A DNA stretch of 49,573 bases from G020350405 sp964513655 (GTDB taxonomy: Bacteria; Planctomycetota; Phycisphaerae; Sedimentisphaerales; Anaerobacaceae). Location: NCBI GenBank assembly GCA_964513655.1, contig CAZENQ010000014.1:1-49573 (forward strand), in the 5' to 3' direction. This document shows, one piece after another, positions 33,468 to 42,541 of the stretch. The position numbers and the translations under genes were made by a program. A model generated the notes under the pieces. That model searched no databases, was not told the DNA's origin, and worked only from the letters and a program-made list of their open reading frames with translations. The stretch's first letter is position 1; every line of letters begins with the position of its first letter.

Positions 33468-36400
33468 CTATTCTTTTATTTCCAGCATCTGGACGCTCAA
33501 ATGTTCTATCCAGTCCTCATCAAACCACTTTTGGTCTTCGCCTTCCGGGCACTGCAAATACCTTAACGTGTGATAGCAGTAGACACGGGGATACTCCAAA
33601 ATGGCGTGTACCTCAGCAAAGGCAGCGGCATTGGGAACATTTGCAGTTGGTATCACCGGGTTGTTCGCATACTTGGTCCAGTTTACGCCGTCAGCACTGT
33701 AGGCGTAGCCGATGCTTTCCCGGGCCGTATCGCGATCGTCGGTGAGCAAGCTGCCGCCGTAGAATGCGTGGAACATGTCGTTGTAATAAAGCACTTCAAA
33801 CTCGGAGAATCCGCCTTCGTCCCAGGAACCTTTAGGCCCTTCAATCAGCACGGGCTCTTGTTTGATTTCCCAGGGTCCTTCGGGCACATTGGCTGTCGCC
33901 AGGTACATTCTACCGTAGTCCGGCTGTACTTCGTCCGGCGGTACGGAGTAGAGATAGTATTTGTCCCTTACCTTGACAACACCGCCGACGAAACCGAATT
34001 TCTCGTGGTCGATAATGGGTTTGTTTGAGTACTTTGTCCACGGCCCGAGCGGGTGCGGTGCTGTGGCAAGGCCGATGCGACATCGCCAGTCTTTGCCCGC
34101 GCCGGTATAAAACATGTAATATGTGTCGGCCTCCTTAGTAATCATGGCACAAGCTACGAGTTGTTCTTCCCATTTTTCTTTGCTTATTTTCAGTATGGGA
34201 TTACCACTGTATTTTGTCCAGGGGCCGAGGGGACTTTTGGCAGTGGCAACGCCAAGCTCGTATCTGGCTTTCGGACCGGATTTATTGTAGGCATGAAAGT
34301 ACCAGTAGTATGTATCTCCATCCTTAAAGCAGTCCGCACTCTCGAGGACCGCATCGTCCCAGGAACCAGCCTGGCCCTGTTTCATAACTGGATTGGGAGT
34401 GCGAACATGTATAAAGTTGCCTGGTTGGAGCAGGGGGGCATTATTGGTTGTTAACGAAGGTACGGACGGCCTGGGTGCGCAGGCCTCGGCCTCAATGCTC
34501 ACCTGGGCCTTTGCCAGTCCTTGTGTCTCGGCTTTTAGCGTAATTGTTCCCGCTTCCCAACCGGATTGTACAAACACCATCATTAAGCCGTTGAAGACCG
34601 GGTACCTCGTCTGGCTTTCCAGAACCTGACAGCTGGGGTCTCCGTTACAGACACCGATGATTTTTCCGTTGTTACAGATGGTTAACGTTATCTCGTTATT
34701 GGCAGTCGGTACTATGCGTCCCTTGTCATCGACGACCTCGATGGTTACCAAAGAAACATCCTGGTTGTCAGCCTTGATTTTGGTTCGGTCTGGTTTGAGT
34801 CTTATTGCTGCTGCCTTGCCGGTTGTCTGCCGCCGGTGCGTAGCGACGAGTTTACCGTTGTTATAACCGCGGGCCTCGATGAAGCCGGGCTGGAACTCAA
34901 CATTCCACTTGGCGCGAGAGTTTCGCGGCACCGCCTTGCGTCCCAGGCTTTTGCCGTTAACGATAAGTTCTACTTCCTGACAGTTAGTATTGCACCAAAC
35001 GCGTTTCTTTGTCCCCTCCTGTCCGGGCCAGTTCCAGTGGGGAGAAAGATGCAGGACTGTTTCGTCGGTCCACCAACTCTGGTAATAATAGAAGTTATCT
35101 TTGGGAAAACCCGCCCGGTCGATTATACCGAAATTGCTGTTAACAGTCGGCCAGAAGTGCGGAAGTGGTTCGCCGCCGTAATCAAACCCGGTCCAGACGT
35201 AGGTCCCCGCCAGCCAATCACGCTCAGCGACAAACTTCCACATTGACTCGGCGGTATGGCCCCATTCCGGCAGGACCTCGTCATAGTCAGCACAATGACC
35301 TGTCTCGGCAGAAGTATCGTAGACGCCTCGCGTGGTCAGTGTGCTGGCTGATTCACTGAGGATAATCGGCTTGTTGGGGAATTTCTGTCGAAGTTCAGTG
35401 ATGTTACCACACAATAGGTAATTGCATCCCTGGATGTCCATGTCTTCGGTCACCACCGAGCCCCAGTCACCGTTCATTCCGAGAGTCACCGGCCGAGTCG
35501 GGTCGAGCTTTTGCACCACACGCTTCATGGTCCCGAATATCCGGCGGCCGACTTCGCTGCCCTGTATGATGTGCTCCTCATTGCCCAAAGACCAGATAAT
35601 TATGCTGGGATGATTGCGGTCGCGCCTAACCATTGTTTCGAGCTGCTCGAGTAATTTGTCCGAGCTGCCCGACATTCTTGTCTCGTCCATTATCAGAATG
35701 CCCAGCCGGTCGCAGGCATCCAGCATTTCCGGCGCCACCCAGTTATGCGCCAGGCGTATCGAGTTACATCCCATTTCTTTTAGTTTGTTGATTCGGAATT
35801 CATGGAGGCGGTCGGGGATTGCGACTCCTACACCACCGTGGTCCTGGTGGATGCAGACACCCTTTAGCTTCATTGGTTTTCCGTTAAGATAAAAGCCCTT
35901 ATCGGGGTCAAACTTAAAAGTACGAATGCCAAAAGTAGTTTCATAAGTGTCAACGGTCTTGCCGGCCCGGTTGACCTTCGTGAGCATTTTGTAGAGATTG
36001 CGCGAATCCAGCGACCAGAGCGTTGCGTTATTGACATTTGCCTGCTGGATGATTTCCTCGCTTTCCCAGGCGCCGAGCAATTTGTTGGATTTGACTGTTG
36101 TTACTTCTCTTCCGTCGGGGTCAATGATGGTAGATACCACTTCGCACTTTATATTCTCGTCCTGCTGGTTCTCAAGTGTTGTCTTAATAGTTATCGCGGC
36201 ATCGGCTTTACCGCCTTTGAGTTTGACCTCCGGACTGACGTACGTGCCCCAGCGAGCCACATGCAGGGGACTGGTCTTTACAAGCCAGACATGTCGGTAT
36301 ATCCCGGCCCCTTCATAAGACCACAGCTCATACCCGCTGGCGTCGGCACGCACTACCAGCATGTTCTTTTCTCCGTAGTTGGCATAGTCGGTAATGTCAA

Positions 36401-36917
36401 AGCCGAAGCTGGTATATCCGCTCTGTTGATGCCAGATAGGGTGGCCATTGAGCCAGATCTGGCAATCGCGGAAGACTCCGTCAAATTCTATCGTGAGCCT
36501 CTTGCCAAGATCAGCGGCCGGTATTTCAAAGGTCTTGCGGTACCAGCCAATACTGTTCTCGGGCCAGGGCCGTCCGATTTTCTTATAAGCGTGGTATTGG
36601 TCGGCAGATTTGTCGAAGCCGACACCAACTGCCCAATCATGGGGAACATCAACTGCTTGCCAGCTACTGTCATCAAAGCTGGGATGCGGGGGACCAGCAA
36701 TATCTCCTGTCTTGGCATTGCCCGCGGGGTCGCCACCCCAATAATCAAAGTCTTTGGCCATATCGCAGGTGTTACCGAGGCTGAACCTCCAGTCGAAATC
36801 CATACTCAGTCGCTCACGCTTCACTGAATCGGCTGCAATTGTCTCCTCAGGTACAATTGCACCACCAGCCGCCAAAAAGAACATTAACAGAATCAGTAAC
36901 TTTACTCTCTGCTTCAT
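33468..36917 (-). CDS. Fusion: GH2 glycosidase plus C-terminal beta-propeller (paralogue 6)
   Basis: An 1149-residue exported protein. Signal peptide at about 1-28; GH2 sugar-binding jelly roll at about 38-215; immunoglobulin-like domain at about 225-330; TIM barrel at about 335-625 with IIWSLGNEE (Glu447 acid/base) and PIILSESA (Glu522 nucleophile); Bacteroidetes-type GH2 C-terminal domains at about 640-812. From about 828 to the end there is a full propeller (WDDAVLESADCF, GPWTKYSGNPIL, GGFSEFEV, AFAEVHAILE) that ends DWIEHLSVQMLEIKE, like paralogue 1. GH2 enzymes are retaining beta-galactosidases, glucuronidases or mannosidases. The extra propeller makes it about 320 residues longer than a usual exported GH2. 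The ATG follows AAAGGG and lies 12 bases after the GH29 stub. Confidence 0.85.
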   Translation of the reverse strand: MKQRVKLLILLMFFLAAGGAIVPEETIAADSVKRERLSMDFDWRFSLGNTCDMAKDFDYWGGDPAGNAKTGDIAGPPHPSFDDSSWQAVDVPHDWAVGVGFDKSADQYHAYKKIGRPWPENSIGWYRKTFEIPAADLGKRLTIEFDGVFRDCQIWLNGHPIWHQQSGYTSFGFDITDYANYGEKNMLVVRADASGYELWSYEGAGIYRHVWLVKTSPLHVARWGTYVSPEVKLKGGKADAAITIKTTLENQQDENIKCEVVSTIIDPDGREVTTVKSNKLLGAWESEEIIQQANVNNATLWSLDSRNLYKMLTKVNRAGKTVDTYETTFGIRTFKFDPDKGFYLNGKPMKLKGVCIHQDHGGVGVAIPDRLHEFRINKLKEMGCNSIRLAHNWVAPEMLDACDRLGILIMDETRMSGSSDKLLEQLETMVRRDRNHPSIIIWSLGNEEHIIQGSEVGRRIFGTMKRVVQKLDPTRPVTLGMNGDWGSVVTEDMDIQGCNYLLCGNITELRQKFPNKPIILSESASTLTTRGVYDTSAETGHCADYDEVLPEWGHTAESMWKFVAERDWLAGTYVWTGFDYGGEPLPHFWPTVNSNFGIIDRAGFPKDNFYYYQSWWTDETVLHLSPHWNWPGQEGTKKRVWCNTNCQEVELIVNGKSLGRKAVPRNSRAKWNVEFQPGFIEARGYNNGKLVATHRRQTTGKAAAIRLKPDRTKIKADNQDVSLVTIEVVDDKGRIVPTANNEITLTICNNGKIIGVCNGDPSCQVLESQTRYPVFNGLMMVFVQSGWEAGTITLKAETQGLAKAQVSIEAEACAPRPSVPSLTTNNAPLLQPGNFIHVRTPNPVMKQGQAGSWDDAVLESADCFKDGDTYYWYFHAYNKSGPKARYELGVATAKSPLGPWTKYSGNPILKISKEKWEEQLVACAMITKEADTYYMFYTGAGKDWRCRIGLATAPHPLGPWTKYSNKPIIDHEKFGFVGGVVKVRDKYYLYSVPPDEVQPDYGRMYLATANVPEGPWEIKQEPVLIEGPKGSWDEGGFSEFEVLYYNDMFHAFYGGSLLTDDRDTARESIGYAYSADGVNWTKYANNPVIPTANVPNAAAFAEVHAILEYPRVYCYHTLRYLQCPEGEDQKWFDEDWIEHLSVQMLEIKE

Positions 36918-36929
36918 TTCGTTACCCTT

Positions 36930-37103
36930 TCAAAGGTTATAAAGTTTTATGAACATTCCCATATCCTGCCATGCGGCCTGAGCAGAGGTGGGTTTAGCCA
37001 GCTTGACAGCCTCGGCACTCTCATCTTCCACTGCATCCGTGCAAGCTATCACAGAAAATAATACGCAACATATAACAACTATAAGTTTATGTCCCAATAC
37101 CAT
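36930..37103 (-). pseudogene. Truncated GH29 alpha-L-fucosidase gene (N-terminal stub)
   Basis: 57 codons beginning at ATG 37103, whose first bases overlap the stop of the upstream gene (TAATG). A lipoprotein-like signal (IVVICCVLFSVIAC) is followed by KPTSAQAAWQDMGMFI. P-T-x-x-Q-x-x-WQDM-x-x-GMFIHF is the characteristic N-terminus of GH29 alpha-L-fucosidases, but here the frame runs into KLYNL and stops just before the ribosome site of the GH2 gene. A deletion removed the rest of the enzyme. The stub is probably still transcribed and translated; it may encode only a lipopeptide. Confidence 0.7.
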
Positions 37104-39283
37104 TAGAATTTCCATCTTGGGAAGTCTGAGAGCAAGCCGGCATCACTTACATCAAAATTCTTAAACCCAAGTTTCAAAGCCGGCGATTCAGGTTTAACAC
37201 GGTAATCTCCATTAGCAGGGTCGACAAACATAGGGTCGGCCAGCACTGAATGTTTGTCGAAGCCGAGCTGCTGCCATTCTTTTAGATTTTTCGCAGAATC
37301 AGAGAATGCCGCGGTACCGCTGTAAACGTTGTAATCTATTTCATCAACCCATGGGGCTTTGTCGGTCTGGAGTAAGATGTAGAAGAACGTCCAGCCGGAA
37401 TTCTGGACAACGATGTTTCTGACAAACCTATCACCGCTGTTCGTATAACCGACATGATAGCTGATGCCCCTATTAGGATTGATAAAGATATTGTTCTCGA
37501 CGAGGCGGTGCGAACCATCACGATTTTGCACGCCGGCACCAATGACAAGGTTATTGTACACATGGAAATTGGCTGAGCCGTCATCCATATCTATACCCAG
37601 GTTGGAGGCACCGTAAGGCAGGAACTCAGTCACTTTTTCTCGGATGAGATTGTTGCGGATGATTGTTGTAAACTTGGCATCTTGTTTGACATCGCCGGGG
37701 TCGTGATAAACACCTGCCCCATAATGCTCCACACACCAGTAGTGTCCCCTGCCCCACGAGTTGATCGGGCCGTGGTCATCCGTCTCCTTCACCGTGTCGT
37801 GGATATAGTTGTATTCAATGATATGACCACCCCAGAACGGGTCGTTCATACAAATAGAAGAACGCGGCATATGATGAATATGGTTGTGGCTGACCGTATT
37901 TTTCAAGGAAATCGCCATAAAAACGCCGGCAGTCTGTTTGCCATAAACGCCAATGTGGTGCATTAAGTTATTCGATATCAAACAGTGGGCCGGATAGTCC
38001 TTGGGGTCTGGCCCAAAATCCCAATAGCCTTTGGCACTACAGATAGGGCAGGGCAAACTCCCTTTTTCAATGACATGACTTTTACCCACCAGGCACACCG
38101 CGCTGTCGCCGGTATAAGCGAACGTGTTGCCGTAAACACGGATACGGCGGGCATGGTGGCTGACGTACAGAGCGTTGCCCCCCACGGCATCGAAAAAGCA
38201 GTTCTCGATGGAACAGTCTTCCGCGCCTTCCATATAGACGGCTCCGCCGCGATGAATTCCCCAGTCACCGGTGGAGGGGGTAATATAGTCATCCATAAAT
38301 GTCGCCGACGTGTGCGCAAATCTAAAACCGTTGAAATTGAGATTCCGCACCGGTCTTTCCCTGGTGCCCTTGACATCGATTAACCGCTTGAGCAGGCCGA
38401 CCTCAACTTTGGCATGAGTGAGGTCCAACCCGGCAGGGGGCATGTAATACAGAATACTTCTCTGCTTGTCGAGATACCACTCGCCGGGGGCATCGAGCTC
38501 TTCAAAGACATTTTCAACAAAGAAATGCGAACCCTTTTCCAATGCCGTGCCAAAAAAGTCATCGGGATTATCCAATTGAGCGGTCTGCCAGCCCCCCTCC
38601 CCGAGTTTAATTAAGTTGCGGTCCCAGTCGATTGATTTGACTCGAAACTGAAAGTTGTTCCAGTAAGAACCCGGAAAGATGTGAACAATCGCATCGGTCG
38701 GTTTGGCCCATCTGTTTTTGGTAAATGTGTTGGGATCGTAGGTAAACTGTTTGTCACCCGCTCCAGTCGTGTTGAGATAGCCACCCTCGCCGACCAGCGG
38801 TTTTTCCGGATCGAAGTTGGGGTAGCGGGCCCGCATTTGCCGTTTGCCGTTGATGAAAAGCTGGTTGAAGACAATCCCCGTCGGCACGGAGCACTTCATA
38901 ATGCCCTGGCGGTAACGGCCCCATTTCGGTTCAAGTTTCACCCCACCGCTAATAGTGGGCTTTTCGCCGGGATACGCAGCGTAGGTTACTGGCTGCAGGT
39001 CCGTCCCTGAATCGGCAGGTGTAAACACGACAGGTCTTGCAAGATAATAAGTTCCTTCCCGCACAAGTACGGTAACAGGTTTCGGGACTGTTTTTTTGAA
39101 TTTCCGGACTGCCTTTCGTGCTCGCTCAAGCGTTGCAAAAGGCTTCGCTTCTGTGCCGGGATTGCTGTCATCTCCATTAGTGGCGACATACAGGTTCGGC
39201 GAGATAATGGAAGTGTCCTTATTTTTGGCTGCGCAGTCAGTCACAACACACAGAACCGCAAGAACACCAGCTAAAACTTTCAT
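37103..39283 (-). CDS. Exported right-handed beta-helix glycosidase-like protein (GH141-like)
   Basis: A 726-residue protein. The signal region KVLAGVLAVLCVVTDCAAK may be a lipoprotein or Sec signal. The N-terminal signature is NLYVATNGDDSNPGTEAKPF followed by ATLERARKAVRKF, then a linker beta-domain and parallel beta-helix rungs (IENCFFDAVGGNALYVS, VSHNHIHHMPRSSICM, NNLVIGAGVQ). It ends with the DPANGDYRVKPESPALKLGF motif common at the end of this family. The layout agrees with GH141-like or PL6/PF13229-type enzymes; catalytic residues cannot be placed. AAAGGAGG lies nine bases before ATG 39283. Its stop overlaps the start of the GH29 stub, so an intact fucosidase was once translationally coupled here. 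Confidence 0.7.
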   Translation of the reverse strand: MKVLAGVLAVLCVVTDCAAKNKDTSIISPNLYVATNGDDSNPGTEAKPFATLERARKAVRKFKKTVPKPVTVLVREGTYYLARPVVFTPADSGTDLQPVTYAAYPGEKPTISGGVKLEPKWGRYRQGIMKCSVPTGIVFNQLFINGKRQMRARYPNFDPEKPLVGEGGYLNTTGAGDKQFTYDPNTFTKNRWAKPTDAIVHIFPGSYWNNFQFRVKSIDWDRNLIKLGEGGWQTAQLDNPDDFFGTALEKGSHFFVENVFEELDAPGEWYLDKQRSILYYMPPAGLDLTHAKVEVGLLKRLIDVKGTRERPVRNLNFNGFRFAHTSATFMDDYITPSTGDWGIHRGGAVYMEGAEDCSIENCFFDAVGGNALYVSHHARRIRVYGNTFAYTGDSAVCLVGKSHVIEKGSLPCPICSAKGYWDFGPDPKDYPAHCLISNNLMHHIGVYGKQTAGVFMAISLKNTVSHNHIHHMPRSSICMNDPFWGGHIIEYNYIHDTVKETDDHGPINSWGRGHYWCVEHYGAGVYHDPGDVKQDAKFTTIIRNNLIREKVTEFLPYGASNLGIDMDDGSANFHVYNNLVIGAGVQNRDGSHRLVENNIFINPNRGISYHVGYTNSGDRFVRNIVVQNSGWTFFYILLQTDKAPWVDEIDYNVYSGTAAFSDSAKNLKEWQQLGFDKHSVLADPMFVDPANGDYRVKPESPALKLGFKNFDVSDAGLLSDFPRWKF

Positions 39284-39341
39284 TGCTATGGCCTCCTTTC
39301 GTGGACATTTTTCAGATGATTATTTTCCAGGTATGTACCAC

Positions 39342-40832
39342 TCAGCCTCCCAAGGTTGCTGTAATTTGTACATCTGAGACACTCTCGGAATCGTCGAGGT
39401 TTTCCACCATCACCTTGATAAATCGCACCTTGCTGTCTAACTCGAAAGTCCTCTGTACTGTTTGGCCTTGTTTAAGAACATTGTCAAGAGTATACAAGTC
39501 ACTGGTGTCATAGTTGTATCCATCATGACTGGACCTGACACGGAGCCTAATTGGCTTTGTGGCTTTGCTGCCATACGTACACTTGGCTGTTAAGGCAAGT
39601 CGTGTAATGTAGCTTAAATTGATCGGGGGCGAATCGGTCAGGGCCGTTGTTGTTCCGGCATCGAGCGATGCGAGATTCAGAAGCGGCATATCCAGACTGA
39701 ATGGTCGCCGAGTAACAAGCACCTGAACGCCCAGGTCTTCATAGAGATAACTCTTCAGGTCGACCTTATAGCCATCATACGTATCACCCTGGCCCTGGCG
39801 CAAGGGGCCCTTGTAACGTATGGTGTGATAAAGGTAAATAAACGGAGACTCGAAGATGGCATGCACCTCGGCAAAACAGGCCAGATTAGGACAGGCCTCA
39901 CGGGTGACTACCGGGTTCAACCCGTACTTGACCCAGTTATAACCATCAAAGCTGTAAGCATAGCCAATGCTTTCGCGACTGAGCCGCCGGGGTGCATACA
40001 GCTTGGTACCTCCGTAGAACAGATGAAAGACGCCGCTGTGATAGAGAACTTCAGCTTCCGAAAAGCCGCCATCATCCCATTCGCCCCATTCACCCTGCCT
40101 GATAACGGGGTTACCTGAGTATTTGGTCCAGGGTCCCTGTGGCGTATCGGATATTGCCAGCGACATGGGGCTGTAATCGACACCGGTCGAGCCGATAGGG
40201 TACGCAGTATAAAGATAGTATTTTCCGTTCGCATTGACTACCCCGCCAACATAGCCGAAATCTTCAAGGATGGGGTTGCCCTCATATTTCTTCCATGGAC
40301 CCAGTGGATTCGAAGCCGTGGCCAGACCAATCCCGAATACGCCTTGTTCCGTAAGGGAGCTTTTTGCCGAATACCACATGTAATATTTGTCCGTTCCTTC
40401 CTTGAGGACCATCGCGCAGGCTACAGTAATGTCCTCCCAGCTTCCTTTTGGGCCGACTTTCAATATTGGATTGCCTTCATATTTCTTGAACGGTCCCAGA
40501 GGGTGTGTAGACGTGGCTACTCCCAGTTGATATCCTGTGCCCTGTTGAGTGGCGTAATTCATTCGTTTACCAAAGCCGTGATAATAGAGGTAGTAGGTTC
40601 CGAAGTCCTTAAAGGCATCTGACGCCTCCGTACAGATTTCGTCCCATGAACCTTCAGGCCCTGGTTTAATAATAGGATTGGGTCCTGGAATGTGAATAAA
40701 CTGCCCCTTTTCCACAAGGTCGTTCCGCAATGCTCGCTTTGATGAAGATTCATCGGCCAAAACCAAATTCAGCATTGTCAGGAGACAAAAAGCAATTGAA
40801 GCCAGCAGCAGTTCCGCTCTTCGTTTAATCAT
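39342..40832 (-). CDS. Secreted beta-propeller glycosidase-like protein with C-terminal beta-sandwich (paralogue 7)
   Basis: A 496-residue protein with a signal peptide at about 1-26 (ending VLA). Propeller at about 45-375: FIHIPGPNPIIKPGPEGSWD, CTEASDAF, GPFKKYEGNPIL, GGVVNANGKYYLYTA, GGFSEAEV, CFAEVHAIFE. The shared C-terminal module follows (INLSYITRLALTAKCTYG to ITATLGG). It is closest to paralogue 4 in the C-terminal module. An extra loop with GPLRQGQGDTYDGYKVDL precedes the last strand. It lies in the big operon, 48 bases after the next propeller gene. All positions conserved across the family are intact, so it is probably active. Confidence 0.8.
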   Translation of the reverse strand: MIKRRAELLLASIAFCLLTMLNLVLADESSSKRALRNDLVEKGQFIHIPGPNPIIKPGPEGSWDEICTEASDAFKDFGTYYLYYHGFGKRMNYATQQGTGYQLGVATSTHPLGPFKKYEGNPILKVGPKGSWEDITVACAMVLKEGTDKYYMWYSAKSSLTEQGVFGIGLATASNPLGPWKKYEGNPILEDFGYVGGVVNANGKYYLYTAYPIGSTGVDYSPMSLAISDTPQGPWTKYSGNPVIRQGEWGEWDDGGFSEAEVLYHSGVFHLFYGGTKLYAPRRLSRESIGYAYSFDGYNWVKYGLNPVVTREACPNLACFAEVHAIFESPFIYLYHTIRYKGPLRQGQGDTYDGYKVDLKSYLYEDLGVQVLVTRRPFSLDMPLLNLASLDAGTTTALTDSPPINLSYITRLALTAKCTYGSKATKPIRLRVRSSHDGYNYDTSDLYTLDNVLKQGQTVQRTFELDSKVRFIKVMVENLDDSESVSDVQITATLGG

Positions 40833-40880
40833 GTTTCAAAACCTTCAATAAGTTTTGCATCAACTTGTTTATTGCGCCAG

Positions 40881-42365
40881 TCAGCTGCCCAACGTAGCAA
40901 CTATCTTTACGTCCGAGACGCTCTCAGAGCCGTCGAGGTTTTCCACCATCACCTTGATAAAGCGCGCCTTGCTCTTCATCTCGAATGTCTTTCTTGCCAA
41001 CTTGCCAGGCTGTAAATCGTTGTCCAGCGTGTGTAGATCGCCTGTGTCGTATTTGAGCCCGTCGGAACTGGCCCTGACATGCACGCGAATGGGTTTTTTG
41101 GCTTTCTTAGCATATTTGCACTCGGCACTCAAAGACAGTCGTGTGATATTGCTAAGACAAATCGGAGGGGCATCTGCCAATGCCGTTGTCTTTCCGGCAT
41201 CGAGTGAGTCGATGGTAAGTGCAGGCATCTCAAGGCTAAACGGCGTCTGCGTGACCAGGACCTGTACACCAAGGTCTTCATTCCAGGGATAACTTTCCCC
41301 TCCGTGTTCTATTGGCCGCAGCGTGTGATACACGTAGATAAAGGGACGTTCGATAATCGCATGTATCTCGGCAAAGGCCGCGGCGCCCGGATTAGCATGA
41401 TAAGTGGCCACCGGGTTTCTCCTGTACTTGTACCACTTAAATCCGTCAAAGCTATATGCGTATCCTACGCTTTCGATGCGTGGACCAAACGTCCGCACTG
41501 CACCATAGAACATGTGGAACATGCCGTTGTCATACAGCACTTCCGCTTCGGAGATACCGCCATCGTCCCAATCGCCCGGTTCGCCTCGTACCATAAGCGG
41601 GTTGCGTGGATATTTTGTGAAAGGCCCTTCGGGTTTATCGCCTATGGCCACCGCCAAAGGACTGTAGTCGCTGTGATAGTCAAGTGACCGGGATTTTATA
41701 AAGTCTGATTCGGACCAGGGCGAGTTGATCGGCCAGGCAGTGTATAGACGGTATTTGCCGTCGACCTTAAGCACACCACCCATGTATCCGAAATCATCAA
41801 CTACAGGATTTCCCTCGTACTTTTCCCAGGGACCAACGGGACTTGGGCCAGTTGCCAGTCCGATAGACCACTTCGAGAGTTTATCACATCCCGAATACCA
41901 CATGTAGTAAGTGTCGTCTTCCTCGTCTTCCGCCCTGACGATCATCGCGCATGCAACGTGCTCCTCATCCCAGCTACCCTCGGGACCGACCTCAAGCACT
42001 GGCTTGTCACCGTGCTTCTTGAACGGACCCAAAGGGGACTTTGCAGTGGCCACTCCGAGTTCATACGAATTCTCCCGCCTGTCAGTTGCGTGGTAATAGA
42101 AATAGTACGTACCCTCTTCTTCAAAGGCATCAGCAGCCTCAACGACCAAATCATCCCAGGCACCTTCCGGACCCGGTCTGATAATTGGATTCGGACCGGG
42201 AATCTGGATGAATTTGCCCTGTTCGATCGTTTCGCGCAGCATCAACTCAGTGGCGGCATCCTTGGAACAACCACCATTTGAGCACACCCCACAACAGATC
42301 AGGGCCACGATGAGCGAGCGCTTGAGTCTCCGGCAGTGTACAGAATAATTCTCAGGATCCACCAT
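40881..42365 (-). CDS. Lipoprotein beta-propeller glycosidase-like protein with C-terminal beta-sandwich (paralogue 8)
   Basis: A 494-residue protein starting at ATG 42365, with an ideal AAGGAGC eight bases before it. The frame stays open upstream into an SDR remnant, but that start is not needed. The signal RSLIVALICCGVCSNGGC ends in a probable lipidation Cys. Propeller: FIQIPGPNPIIRPGPEGAWD, VVEAADAF, GPFKKHGDKPVL, GGVLKVDGKYRLYTA, GGISEAEV, AFAEIHAIIE. The C-terminal module runs from ICLSNITRLSLSAECKYA to KIVATLGS. A longer loop near residues 235-250 (NSPWSESDFIKSRSLDYHSD) is specific to this copy. First of the two stand-alone propellers in the big operon. Confidence 0.8.
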   Translation of the reverse strand: MVDPENYSVHCRRLKRSLIVALICCGVCSNGGCSKDAATELMLRETIEQGKFIQIPGPNPIIRPGPEGAWDDLVVEAADAFEEEGTYYFYYHATDRRENSYELGVATAKSPLGPFKKHGDKPVLEVGPEGSWDEEHVACAMIVRAEDEEDDTYYMWYSGCDKLSKWSIGLATGPSPVGPWEKYEGNPVVDDFGYMGGVLKVDGKYRLYTAWPINSPWSESDFIKSRSLDYHSDYSPLAVAIGDKPEGPFTKYPRNPLMVRGEPGDWDDGGISEAEVLYDNGMFHMFYGAVRTFGPRIESVGYAYSFDGFKWYKYRRNPVATYHANPGAAAFAEIHAIIERPFIYVYHTLRPIEHGGESYPWNEDLGVQVLVTQTPFSLEMPALTIDSLDAGKTTALADAPPICLSNITRLSLSAECKYAKKAKKPIRVHVRASSDGLKYDTGDLHTLDNDLQPGKLARKTFEMKSKARFIKVMVENLDGSESVSDVKIVATLGS

Positions 42366-42464
42366 TTGTTTGCTCCTTAAAAAAAGTTGCAGAATTTTAC
42401 TAACGATCCCATTGGCGGACCCGGTAACGAGAGCATTTTTTCCGCTCAAGTCATATTGTGCCAT
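42366..42464 (-). pseudogene. N-terminal stub of a short-chain dehydrogenase (SDR)
   Basis: 33 codons, in frame with the propeller gene that follows, begin MAQYDLSGKNALVTGSANGI and then change to an unrelated hydrophobic stretch. The first 20 residues match the classic SDR start (xxLxGKxALVTGxxxGIG, the NAD(P)-binding Gly-rich loop). The rest of the SDR is missing. An AGAGGTAT ribosome site precedes the ATG, so the stub may be translated as a leader or even as an extension of the propeller protein. Best read as the 5' end of a deleted sugar dehydrogenase gene. Confidence 0.7.
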
Positions 42465-42541
42465 TTTGAAATACCTCTTTTTACCGACAGAGTAATTCTA
42501 ATCTAGATTTGCCGGTGAACGACCCATCGCAAGTTTGCGAC

